Shown in pieces: positions 8,098-15,535 of a stretch of 64,000 nt of DNA. Both the position numbers and the translations under genes were made by a program. Source of the DNA: G016234445 sp964438865 (GTDB lineage Bacteria; Chloroflexota; Dehalococcoidia; Tepidiformales; Tepidiformaceae); the NCBI GenBank assembly GCA_964438865.1, contig CAYTMI010000008.1, positions 105,801-169,800 of the forward strand, given 5' to 3'. The notes below the pieces were generated by a model. It had not been told where the DNA came from. It did no database searches and saw only the letters and a program-made list of their open reading frames with translations. Each line of letters opens with the position of its first letter. Within the stretch, counting starts at the first letter, position 1.

Positions 8098-9771
8098 GTG
8101 TCACGTGACGAAGCCAGCTACTGGCAGCGCACACTCAACCGGCGGGTTTCCCGCCGCGGTGTAGTCAGCGGAGCCGGCCTCTCCGGCATGGGGCTCGCGG
8201 CCGCCGCGCTTGTGGGCTGCGGCGACGATGATGACGGCGGTGGGGGGGACGCGTCCCCAACTACCGCACCCGTAACCCAGGTGCAGCAGCCGAAGGTCGG
8301 CGGCAAGCTCACGCTCCACATGGGCGGTTCGCCCCGGACCCTCGACCCCCATTTCGATACGTTCCCATACAACACCGCCGTAACCACCAACACCAATAAC
8401 GGCATCCTCCAGTTCACGCCCGACCTCAGCAAGATCGTAGGTGACGTCGCCCTCGGTTTGCCCGAGACGCCCGAGGCCCTCACCTACACCTTCAAGCTGC
8501 AGCAGGGCATCAAGTTCCACGACGTCCCCCCGGTCAACGGCCGCGAAATGACCTCCGCCGACGTCAAGTACAGCATCGAACGCCAGATGACCGACAAGGC
8601 GGGCACCTTCCAGCACGCCTACTTCTTCCTTGGCGCCATCGACAAGATCGAGACCCCCGACAACTACACCGTCATCTTCAAGATGAAGAAGCCGTTCGCT
8701 CCCTTCATCAGCTACATGGCCAGCCCGTGGACCCAGGTGATCTGCCGTGAAGTCGTCGAAGCAGACGGCGACCTCACCAAGCGGGCGATCGGCACCGGAC
8801 CCTTCATCTTCAAGGAATGGCAGAAGGACGTCCGCCTCGACATGGTGAAGAACCCGAACTACTGGAAGAAGGGCCTTCCCTACATCAACGAGTTCAGCCT
8901 GCTCCTCGCGGTCGACCCGGACACTGCGGCGACGCTGTTCATCGACAAGCAGGTCGACGGCATCGTCGCCGGCAAGGCCCAGCTCGACCGCATCAAGGAT
9001 GGCCGTAAGGAAGTCAACTACTCCGCCGTCCCCAGCCAGTTCTGGCGCCAGATGCGGATGCCCCCGACCACCGATACCCAGCCCTACCCCAAGCCGTTCG
9101 ACGACATCAGGTTCCGCGAGGCGATCGTCCGCGCCGTCGACAAGAAGCAGGTGCTGGATCTCGTCTACCAGGGCGACGGGCAGTTGACCAACGGCCCCAT
9201 CCTTCCCATCTACAAGCAGTGGGCGCTCAAGGAGGAATTCGCCGGCTTCGACCTCAAGAAGGCCAACGACCTGATGAAGCTCGCCGGCCAGGAAAAGGGC
9301 TTCACCGGCGAGATGATCTGGGCGACCGGCAGCCCGCAGGCCGACCAGATCGGCGAAGTCCTCAAAGAGCAGATGAAGAAGATCAACGTCACGCTCGACC
9401 TGAAGCCGATGGAACTGGCCGCCTACTACAACCAGACGTACTCCTACAAGTACACCTTCTCCCACCATGTGCCGCTCAACAACCCGGATCCCGACGAGAA
9501 CCTCTCGTCGTACTTCGGGAGGAAGTCGGCCTTCTTCAAGCACTACAACCCCGCGATCTTCGATGCCATCGACAAGCAGGCCGCGGAACTCGACACCACG
9601 AAGCGCCAGCAGCTCGTCATGGACGTTCAGAAGATGATCGTCCAGGACTTCCCCATCGCCTTCATGTTCACCACCAACCTCCACGAATTCACCGACAAGA
9701 AGGTCAAGGGGTGGTTCTACTCCGCTGACCTCTACAACGGGCGCGTCCACAACGTCTGGCTCGACGCCTAG
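8098..9771 (+). CDS. ABC transporter substrate-binding lipoprotein, peptide/nickel family (SBP_bac_5)
   Basis: A 557-residue extracytoplasmic binding protein of the oligopeptide/dipeptide/nickel type. The N-terminus has a twin-arginine signal (SRRGVVSGAGLSGMG) ending in a lipobox LVGC, followed by an Asp/Gly linker, so it should be a Tat-exported lipoprotein. Family landmarks include GGSPRTLDPHFDT, DVKYSIER and FREAIVRAVDKKQVLDLVYQG. The GTG start is supported by AAGGAGGGG seven bases upstream. It is the first gene of an operon with two permeases. An intercistronic hairpin follows, which fits higher expression of the binding protein. The ligand is unknown; the amidohydrolase downstream hints at an amide or peptide-like substrate (inference). 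Confidence 0.85.
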   Translation: MSRDEASYWQRTLNRRVSRRGVVSGAGLSGMGLAAAALVGCGDDDDGGGGDASPTTAPVTQVQQPKVGGKLTLHMGGSPRTLDPHFDTFPYNTAVTTNTNNGILQFTPDLSKIVGDVALGLPETPEALTYTFKLQQGIKFHDVPPVNGREMTSADVKYSIERQMTDKAGTFQHAYFFLGAIDKIETPDNYTVIFKMKKPFAPFISYMASPWTQVICREVVEADGDLTKRAIGTGPFIFKEWQKDVRLDMVKNPNYWKKGLPYINEFSLLLAVDPDTAATLFIDKQVDGIVAGKAQLDRIKDGRKEVNYSAVPSQFWRQMRMPPTTDTQPYPKPFDDIRFREAIVRAVDKKQVLDLVYQGDGQLTNGPILPIYKQWALKEEFAGFDLKKANDLMKLAGQEKGFTGEMIWATGSPQADQIGEVLKEQMKKINVTLDLKPMELAAYYNQTYSYKYTFSHHVPLNNPDPDENLSSYFGRKSAFFKHYNPAIFDAIDKQAAELDTTKRQQLVMDVQKMIVQDFPIAFMFTTNLHEFTDKKVKGWFYSADLYNGRVHNVWLDA

Positions 9772-9785
9772 CTCCTGCCCCTTCG

Positions 9786-9821
9786 CACCGTGAGCTGGGC
9801 GCCGGTGCCCGGCTCACGGTG
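9786..9821 (+). promoter_or_regulatory. Intercistronic stem-loop between binding protein and permease
   Basis: CACCGTGAGC (9786-9795) pairs perfectly with GCTCACGGTG (9812-9821), and the inner bases GGGC/GCCC extend the stem. There is no T tract. Hairpins in this position often stabilise the upstream binding-protein message or attenuate read-through to the permeases. It also argues against the GTG at 9819 as a start, because that codon is inside the stem. Confidence 0.65.
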
Positions 9822-9842
9822 ATCCCTTTCGCGGAGGCCCGC

Positions 9843-10793
9843 GTGACCGATTACCTCATCCGTCGTTTGCTCCTCGCCATCCCCACCATCCTGCTGGTGA
9901 TGCTCGCCACCTTCTCCATCGTGCGGCTCGTGCCGGGCGATGTGGTCCAGGTCATGCTGGCCGAGCGGCCGTACGCCACCGAAGCCGACAAGAAGGCGCT
10001 CCGCGAAGAACTGGGCATGGACGACCCCATCCCCATCCAGTTCGTCAAGTACGTTGGCAACGTCCTGCGGGGCGATCTCGGCACCTCGCCCTGGACCGAG
10101 CGCGCCGTCACTTCGGAACTGAACGACCGCCTCCCGGTCACGGCCCAGCTCGGCCTGATGGCGATCATCATCGGGCTCCTCATCTCCCTCCCCATCGGCA
10201 TCCTCTCTGCGGTCCGGCAAGACACCCTCCAGGACTATGGGGCGCGCAGCTTCGCCATCCTCGCGCTCTCCGTGCCGTCGTTCTTTATCGGGACACTCGT
10301 GGTCGTGCTGCCTTCGCTCTGGTTTAGCTGGTCGCCACCGCTCATCTACAAGGGCTGGGATGCCGGACCCTGGCCCCACCTCTACTACTTCTTCTTCCCC
10401 GCCCTCGTTATTGGGCTCGGCCTCGCCGGCTCCGTCATGCGCCTGACCCGGACGATGATGCTCGAAGTGCTGCGCCAGGACTACATCCGCACGGCCTGGT
10501 CCAAGGGCCTTCGGGAACGCACCATCATCGGCCGCCACGCCATTAAGAACGCCTTCATTCCCGTCATTACCGTGATCGGTCTCCAGGTGAGCGTCGCCGT
10601 TAGCGGCACCATCATCGTCGAGAGCATCTTCAACGTCCCGGGGGTCGGGCGCTTCTTCGTCAGCGCGATCAGCCAGCGCGACTACCCCTCCGTCCAGGGC
10701 GTCGTCCTCGTCCTCGCCATCACCATCGTGTTCGTCAACCTGCTGGTCGATGTGAGCTACGCGCTCCTCGACCCGCGCATCAGGTACAGCTAG
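9843..10793 (+). CDS. ABC transporter permease, DppB/OppB-like
   Basis: A 316-residue inner-membrane permease of the peptide/nickel (DppB) group. It starts MTDYLIRRLLLAIPTILLVML, has about six membrane helices and contains the EAA-type loop for ATPase contact (DYIRTAWSKGLRERTIIGRHAIKNAFIPV). The GTG at 9843 was chosen over 9819 because GGAGG stands six bases before it and the upstream codons fall in a hairpin. It pairs with the DppC-like gene that follows. No ATPase genes are found in this operon, so the complex must recruit ATPases encoded elsewhere. Confidence 0.83.
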   Translation: MTDYLIRRLLLAIPTILLVMLATFSIVRLVPGDVVQVMLAERPYATEADKKALREELGMDDPIPIQFVKYVGNVLRGDLGTSPWTERAVTSELNDRLPVTAQLGLMAIIIGLLISLPIGILSAVRQDTLQDYGARSFAILALSVPSFFIGTLVVVLPSLWFSWSPPLIYKGWDAGPWPHLYYFFFPALVIGLGLAGSVMRLTRTMMLEVLRQDYIRTAWSKGLRERTIIGRHAIKNAFIPVITVIGLQVSVAVSGTIIVESIFNVPGVGRFFVSAISQRDYPSVQGVVLVLAITIVFVNLLVDVSYALLDPRIRYS

Positions 10794-10829
10794 CAGCGGC
10801 TGCGCCGCGGCCACATCCAGGAGGAACTC

Positions 10830-11774
10830 ATGCAGCGCACCGCGTCCATGGATGGTGTGATGTTGGCCCGGGAGTCTCGGCGCCTTCCCTTCTACGTCGA
10901 CGTCCTCCGCCGCCTGGTCAGGGAGAAGCCACTGGGCCTTGTGGGGGCTGTACTGGTGATCCTGTTCGTCGTCGCGGCTGTCGCAGCTCCGCTTGTCGCA
11001 CCCTACGGTCCCAGCCAGCTGATGGCTGGCCCGCAGCTCGACTCACCCTCCTTCAGTCACCCCCTGGGCACGGACAACCTTGGCCGCGATGTCTTCAGCC
11101 GCGTCGTTTACGGCGCCCGGGTTTCCATGACCATCGGCCTCATCGCCGTCCTCACATCCAGCGTTATCTCCGTCACCATCGGCATCGTGAGCGGCTACTT
11201 CGGCGGACTCTTCGACATGCTCGCCCAGCGTTTTGTCGATGCCTTCATCGCCTTCCCCGCCCTCGTCTTCCTCATCGCCGTCGGCGGCATCTTTCGCGAC
11301 TCTGACATCCCCGGCCTCCCCAGGAACGGGGTCTTCAGCACCCCCACGGTCGTCCTCATGGTCACCATGGGCATTCTTTTCGGCGTCGGGACTTCCCGCG
11401 TCATCCGCGCCTCGACGCTCTCGGTGAAGGCACTCACGTTCGTCGAAGCCTCCCGCGCCACCGGCGCCGGGCACGGGCGCATCATCCTCCACCACATCTT
11501 GCCCAACGTCATGCCCCAGGTGATAACCCTCGCCACCCTTGGCCTGGGCAGCGCCATCCTCTTCGAATCGGCCCTCAGCTTCCTCGGCCTCGGCGTCCCA
11601 CCCGACGTCGCCACCTGGGGCGGCATGCTCAACCGCGAGGCGCGCTCCTGGATGACGAAGGCCCCCTGGCTCGCGATCTTCCCCGGCCTCGCCCTCAGCC
11701 TCGCCGTCTTCGGCTTCAACATGCTCGGTGACGCCCTCCGGGATCTCCTCGACCCTCGCCTCCGCCAGGGCTAG
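10830..11774 (+). CDS. ABC transporter permease, DppC/OppC-like
   Basis: A 314-residue permease of the DppC group. The N-terminal cytoplasmic part (RRLVREKPLGLVGAVLVILFVV) and the SHPLGTDNLGRDVFSRVVYGARVSMTIG signature are diagnostic. The EAA loop appears as FVEASRATGAGHGRIILHHILPNV, and the C-terminal DALRDLLDPRLRQG is typical. CAGGAGGAA stands just before the ATG, 36 bases after the DppB-like gene. Together they form the membrane channel for the binding protein at 8098. Confidence 0.84.
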   Translation: MQRTASMDGVMLARESRRLPFYVDVLRRLVREKPLGLVGAVLVILFVVAAVAAPLVAPYGPSQLMAGPQLDSPSFSHPLGTDNLGRDVFSRVVYGARVSMTIGLIAVLTSSVISVTIGIVSGYFGGLFDMLAQRFVDAFIAFPALVFLIAVGGIFRDSDIPGLPRNGVFSTPTVVLMVTMGILFGVGTSRVIRASTLSVKALTFVEASRATGAGHGRIILHHILPNVMPQVITLATLGLGSAILFESALSFLGLGVPPDVATWGGMLNREARSWMTKAPWLAIFPGLALSLAVFGFNMLGDALRDLLDPRLRQG

Positions 11775-11795
11775 CCCGGGAGTATCGCCAGATCG

Positions 11796-11837
11796 CCCTC
11801 GGCCCTCGGCCCTCGGACCTCGGACCTCGGACCTCGT
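11796..11837 (+). repeat. Six-copy tandem heptamer (C/A)CCTCGG
   Basis: Seven-base units CCCTCGG three times and then ACCTCGG twice plus ACCTCGT, directly between the second permease and the amidohydrolase. This is a short slippage-type tandem repeat in the untranslated spacer. It could vary in copy number between strains. It contains no ribosome binding site; the AGGAGGG used by the next gene begins 12 bases later. Confidence 0.75.
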
Positions 11838-11863
11838 ATCCTGTGCCGAGGAGGGCCCCACCC

Positions 11864-13534
11864 GTGCCCGATACCACCATCTTCCTCGCCCGCAAAGTCA
11901 TCACCATGGACCCCAACGTCCCCGATGCGAACGCGATCGCCGTGCGCGACGGCCGCATCCTCTCCGCAGGACCCTTCGACCGCGTGCTCAACGCCGTCGG
12001 CGGCGCCGGCGTCGACCGCCAGTTCGCGAACCAGGTCATCCTCCCGGGGTTCGTCGAGGCCCACGCCCACATCCTCGAAGGCATCTTCTGGCAGTTCCCC
12101 TACGTCGGCTTCATCGACCGCCGCCGCCCCGACGGCACCACCGCCGAGGGCGCGACCACGAACGAGGCCATCGTCACCCGCCTTCGCCGGGCCTCCGCCG
12201 CCATGCCCGACCCGAATGCGCCGCTCTTCGCCTGGGGCTACGACCCCCTCTTCCTCCAGGACGAAGAGCTGACGGCGCCCGTCCTCGACACCGTCTCCAC
12301 GACCCGGCCGATCTACGTGATGCACGCCAGCGGCCACGTCGCCGCCATCAACAGCGCCCTCCTCGAAGCGGGGGAAATCACCGCCTCAACGAACGTGGAG
12401 GGCGTCGTCAAAGGCGCCGATGGAAACCCCACCGGCGTCCTCCAGGAAACGAAGGCCATGAATCTTGGCCTCCGGGTCGCGGGCAGCCCCTTCGCCGGCG
12501 ACCTTCGCCAGCCGCTCCTGAACCTCGGCCGGGCTGCCCACGTCGCCGGCGTGACCACGGTGACCGACCTCGGCACCCTGCCGCTCGCGAACCCCGCCTC
12601 GCTCGAACGCATCACCGAAGTGACTTCGAGCGACGACTTCCCCGCCCGCCTCGCCGCCGCCCATGGGCTTCTCTTCGGCAACCACAGCCCCGGGCGCGTC
12701 GCCGAAGAATGCCTGGCGCTCAGGGCGAAGAGCACGGACAAACTCCGCATGGGCTTCGCCAAGATCATCACCGACGGCTCCATCCAGGGGTTCACGGCGC
12801 GCCTTCGCTGGCCCTGCTATCACAACGGCGCCGCCAACGGCATCTGGAACGTCGACCCCGAAGCCCTCCGCGCCTGGGTGGCCGAACTCCACCGCAACCG
12901 CATCCAGGTTCACATCCACACCAACGGCGACGAAGCGACCGACGCCGCCCTCGACGCGCTCGAAGCTGCCAGCCGCGAAGCGCCCTGGGACGACCACCGT
13001 CTCGTCCTCGAACACAACCAGATGGCGACCGACGCCCAGTTCCGGCGGATGAAAGCGCTCGGGGCCTGCACGAACCTCTTCGCCAACCACATCTATTACT
13101 GGGGCGACATCCACCGCGCCGTAACCATCGGCCCCGACCGCGCCGCCCGCATGGACGCCGCCGGTTCCGCCCTCCGCCACGGCGTGCCATTCTCCCTCCA
13201 CTCCGATGCCAACGTGACCCCGATTGGCCCGCTCTTTGCCGCCTGGTGCGCCGTCAACCGCCGGACCATGTCGGGCCGCATTCTCGGCGAGGAACAGCGC
13301 ATCCCGGTGCTCGACGCGCTCCGCGCGGTCACCCTCGGTGCCGCCTACCTCCTCCGCCTGGACGACGAAATCGGCAGCATCGAAACCGGCAAGCGCGCCG
13401 ACTTCACCGTCCTCGCCGAAGACCCGCTCGCCGTCGACCCGCTCGAACTGAAGGATGTGCCGGTGATGGCGACGGTGCTTGGCGGCATCCCTCAACCCGC
13501 GCCCGCACCCCCAACCGCCACGGCCGTGTTCTAA
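11864..13534 (+). CDS. Amidohydrolase family protein, YtcJ-like
   Basis: A metal-dependent hydrolase of about 556 residues of the Amidohydro_3/YtcJ group. It has the early FLARKVITMDPNVPDANAIAVRDGRI start, metal-binding HxH in VEAHAHILEG, the FAKIITDGSIQG segment, HIHTNGD, and a C-terminal GSIETGKRADFTVLAEDPL beta-sandwich return. GTG at 11864 was preferred because AGGAGGG ends eight bases upstream and the product then starts directly at the first strand. Its placement after a peptide-type uptake operon suggests it may act on the imported compound. Such proteins hydrolyse C-N bonds, but the substrate is unknown. A second, different YtcJ-like gene lies at 55462. Confidence 0.75.
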   Translation: MPDTTIFLARKVITMDPNVPDANAIAVRDGRILSAGPFDRVLNAVGGAGVDRQFANQVILPGFVEAHAHILEGIFWQFPYVGFIDRRRPDGTTAEGATTNEAIVTRLRRASAAMPDPNAPLFAWGYDPLFLQDEELTAPVLDTVSTTRPIYVMHASGHVAAINSALLEAGEITASTNVEGVVKGADGNPTGVLQETKAMNLGLRVAGSPFAGDLRQPLLNLGRAAHVAGVTTVTDLGTLPLANPASLERITEVTSSDDFPARLAAAHGLLFGNHSPGRVAEECLALRAKSTDKLRMGFAKIITDGSIQGFTARLRWPCYHNGAANGIWNVDPEALRAWVAELHRNRIQVHIHTNGDEATDAALDALEAASREAPWDDHRLVLEHNQMATDAQFRRMKALGACTNLFANHIYYWGDIHRAVTIGPDRAARMDAAGSALRHGVPFSLHSDANVTPIGPLFAAWCAVNRRTMSGRILGEEQRIPVLDALRAVTLGAAYLLRLDDEIGSIETGKRADFTVLAEDPLAVDPLELKDVPVMATVLGGIPQPAPAPPTATAVF

Positions 13535-13550
13535 ACCCAACGCGCTCGTC

Positions 13551-13588
13551 TCCCTCTCCCGCCTCGCGGGAGAGGGCCGGGGTGAGGG
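13551..13588 (+). repeat. Dispersed CCCTCTCCC...GGGAGAGGG hairpin element
   Basis: CCCTCTCCCGC and its complement GCGGGAGAGGG form an intergenic hairpin, followed by the constant tail CGGGGTGAGGG. Related copies are at 15454, 30449, 33963 and (reversed) 58220. Here it separates the convergent amidohydrolase and etfB genes and may serve as a bidirectional terminator. Confidence 0.75.
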
Positions 13589-14416
13589 TCACACGCCCGG
13601 GATGAGCCCTTCCTTCGCGAGTACGTCCGCGAGTTGGCGGGCGATGCCGCCTTCGTTCGCGGCGTCCAGCGTCTTCCCGCCGCGGCCGCCCATGCCCCCT
13701 GACATCAACTGCCGCAGCCGCTCCGATGGCTTCGCCGCCGCCGAAGGCTTCAGAAGCTGGCGCGTCAGCGGCCGGGCCGGGCCGTAGCCAACGAGTTCGA
13801 ACCGCTCACCGTGCGATACCTCGTGCGCGACCGCGCGGGCGGCGACAGCTTCGCGCCGGGCGGCGAGCCGCGTCGCCAGCCGCGGGTAGAACGGCGGCGC
13901 CGGCATCCGCGCGGGGACCAGGACAACCGGCACCGGCACCCGGTACGTCCGCCGCACGCCGCCGCCGGCCCGGACCTGTGCGAGCAGGTGGCCCTCTCCC
14001 GGTTCGACCGCCGTCACATCCTGCAGCAGCGGCCACCCCAATACCTCCGCCAGCGCGCCCGCCAGCACCCCGGACCCGTGGTCACTCGCGGCGCTCCCGG
14101 CGAAGACAATATCGGTGCCGCCGGGGACAGCTTCCGCGAGCACCCGCGCGGTCGCCCCAATCCCGGCCTCCGCGAGGTCGCTGCTCCACGCCCGCGTGAC
14201 CGTGTCCACGCCTATCGCCCGCGCCTCCCGCAGCGCCGCATCCCAATCCGGCGGCCCCATTGCCACGCCGTGGACCTGCCCTCCCGCCGCCCGCCGCAGC
14301 GAAAGCGCCAGGCTCAGGGTCACCACCGACGGCTCGTCCAGGCGGCAGGTGTCGCCCCAGACGCCCTGCGCCAGTTCCGGGTCCGCCACCGCGCGAAGCA
14401 GGACGACGCTCTTCAT
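13589..14416 (-). CDS. etfB: Electron transfer flavoprotein beta subunit-like
   Basis: A 275-residue ETF beta-family protein. It has the AMP/FAD-binding pattern VDTVTRAWSSDL and VFAGSAASDHGSGVLAGALAEVLGWP, which matches the conserved D-x-G-S/Q-V-P region of EtfB, and ends in an Arg/Lys-rich segment (LLKPSAAAKPSERLRQL). It overlaps the end of etfA by four bases, so the pair should be translated together. ETF accepts electrons from acyl-CoA dehydrogenases and related flavoproteins. Candidates in the window are the dehydrogenase at 5897 and the OYE-type flavoprotein immediately upstream. Confidence 0.8.
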   Translation of the reverse strand: MKSVVLLRAVADPELAQGVWGDTCRLDEPSVVTLSLALSLRRAAGGQVHGVAMGPPDWDAALREARAIGVDTVTRAWSSDLAEAGIGATARVLAEAVPGGTDIVFAGSAASDHGSGVLAGALAEVLGWPLLQDVTAVEPGEGHLLAQVRAGGGVRRTYRVPVPVVLVPARMPAPPFYPRLATRLAARREAVAARAVAHEVSHGERFELVGYGPARPLTRQLLKPSAAAKPSERLRQLMSGGMGGRGGKTLDAANEGGIARQLADVLAKEGLIPGV

Positions 14417-15393
14417 CCCGCTGCCCCCGCCAGCGCTGCCCGGCGTTCGCTGTTGCTTCTCCGTCCGCGGAGGTCGGCAATCAGGCCGGGCAGGATTTCG
14501 TGGATGTCGCCAACCAGCGACACGTTCGCGATCTTGAAGATCGGTGCCCGCGCGTCCGAATTGATCGCCACGATGAACGAGGCTGCGCGCATCCCGAGCG
14601 TGTGGTGGATAGCGCCGCTGATCCCACAGGCGATGTAGAGCGCCGGCGTCACCGTCCGCCCGGTCAGCCCAACCTGGCGCGACGATGGCACCCAGCCGTT
14701 GTCGACCGCCACCCGGCTGGCCCCGACGGTCCCCCCGAGCAGCCCTGCCAGTTCGGCGAGCATGTCGAATCCTTCGCGGCTGCCCACGCCTCGCCCCCCC
14801 GCGACCACGACGTCGGCCTCGGCGAGGTCCATCTCCCAGGGAGAGAGGCGGCTTTCCTGCACCAGCGCGAAGGGGGAAGCAGCCGCCGGGGGAGCCAGTT
14901 CCGCCGCCCCGGGCAGCGCCGCCGTGCCGGTCACATCGGCCGCCGCGTCCGCGTTCACGACAACGATGGTCGTGGGCGCCCGGAGGGCCAGGGTCGCCGT
15001 CCGTGTCCCGGCGAGGGCCGGCCGCGACGCCTGGAGCACCCCGTCGCGTTCGCGGAGGCTGAGGACTGAGGTGGCGATTGGGAACCCACTGCGCACTGCC
15101 AGCCTGCCAGCCAGTTCGCGTCCCAGCGGCGTATCCCCGATGGCGATAAGGCTGTACCCCCCGGCGGCTGCCAGCGATGAGATGGTGCCCACGAGCGCCG
15201 CGGCCTCGCCGGAAGGGACGTGCCAGGCCTGTGCCCAGCGCCCCGCCAGCGCCACCGCCGGCCCCACCACGAGGATGTCGCCCTCGCCGCGCGATTCGGT
15301 GATCGCCCGCTGGGCTATCCCCAGCGCGGCCCCCGACCGCCGTTCCACCCCTCCCGGCCCGGTCTCCACCACCACGAGGACGCGCTGCACCAT
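14413..15393 (-). CDS. etfA: Electron transfer flavoprotein alpha subunit-like
   Basis: A 326-residue ETF alpha-family protein. The C-terminal FAD domain is clear: VVAGGRGVGSREGFDMLAELAGLLGGTVGASRVAVDNGW, RQVGLTGRTVTPALYIACGISGAIHHTLGM and INSDARAPIFKIANVSLVGD. It is first in the etfA-etfB pair (ATGA overlap) and follows the OYE-like gene on the same strand after a spacer holding a repeat. It transfers electrons from dehydrogenases to a membrane ETF:quinone oxidoreductase, which is not in the window. Confidence 0.85.
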   Translation of the reverse strand: MVQRVLVVVETGPGGVERRSGAALGIAQRAITESRGEGDILVVGPAVALAGRWAQAWHVPSGEAAALVGTISSLAAAGGYSLIAIGDTPLGRELAGRLAVRSGFPIATSVLSLRERDGVLQASRPALAGTRTATLALRAPTTIVVVNADAAADVTGTAALPGAAELAPPAAASPFALVQESRLSPWEMDLAEADVVVAGGRGVGSREGFDMLAELAGLLGGTVGASRVAVDNGWVPSSRQVGLTGRTVTPALYIACGISGAIHHTLGMRAASFIVAINSDARAPIFKIANVSLVGDIHEILPGLIADLRGRRSNSERRAALAGAAG

Positions 15394-15453
15394 CCCCTAG
15401 TCCATCCTGACCAGGATTGGCGTCCGTTCGGAACCGGCCACATTTGGCCTGCT

Positions 15454-15495
15454 CCCCTCTCCCGCGTAGCCGGGAGAGGGGCTGGGGGTGAGGGC
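15454..15495 (+). repeat. Dispersed CCCTCTCCC...GGGAGAGGG hairpin element
   Basis: CCCCTCTCCCG pairs with CGGGAGAGGGG, followed by CTGGGGGTGAGGG. Same family as 13551 and 30449. It lies in the 142-base spacer between the OYE-like gene and etfA; nothing else is seen in that spacer. Confidence 0.75.
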
Positions 15496-15535
15496 CCAAC
15501 GCAGCGGATCGAGCGCCGAGTTTCTCAACTGAGCA

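Noticed and set aside
9819..9842. Upstream GTG start for the DppB-like permease
   Set aside because: It lies inside the intercistronic hairpin and has no ribosome binding site. GTG 9843 follows GGAGG and begins the first membrane helix.
11796..11837. The tandem CCTCGG units as a CRISPR array or regulatory operator
   Set aside because: Units are seven bases long with no spacers, so this is simple slippage repetition. No other CRISPR-like spacing was found in the window.
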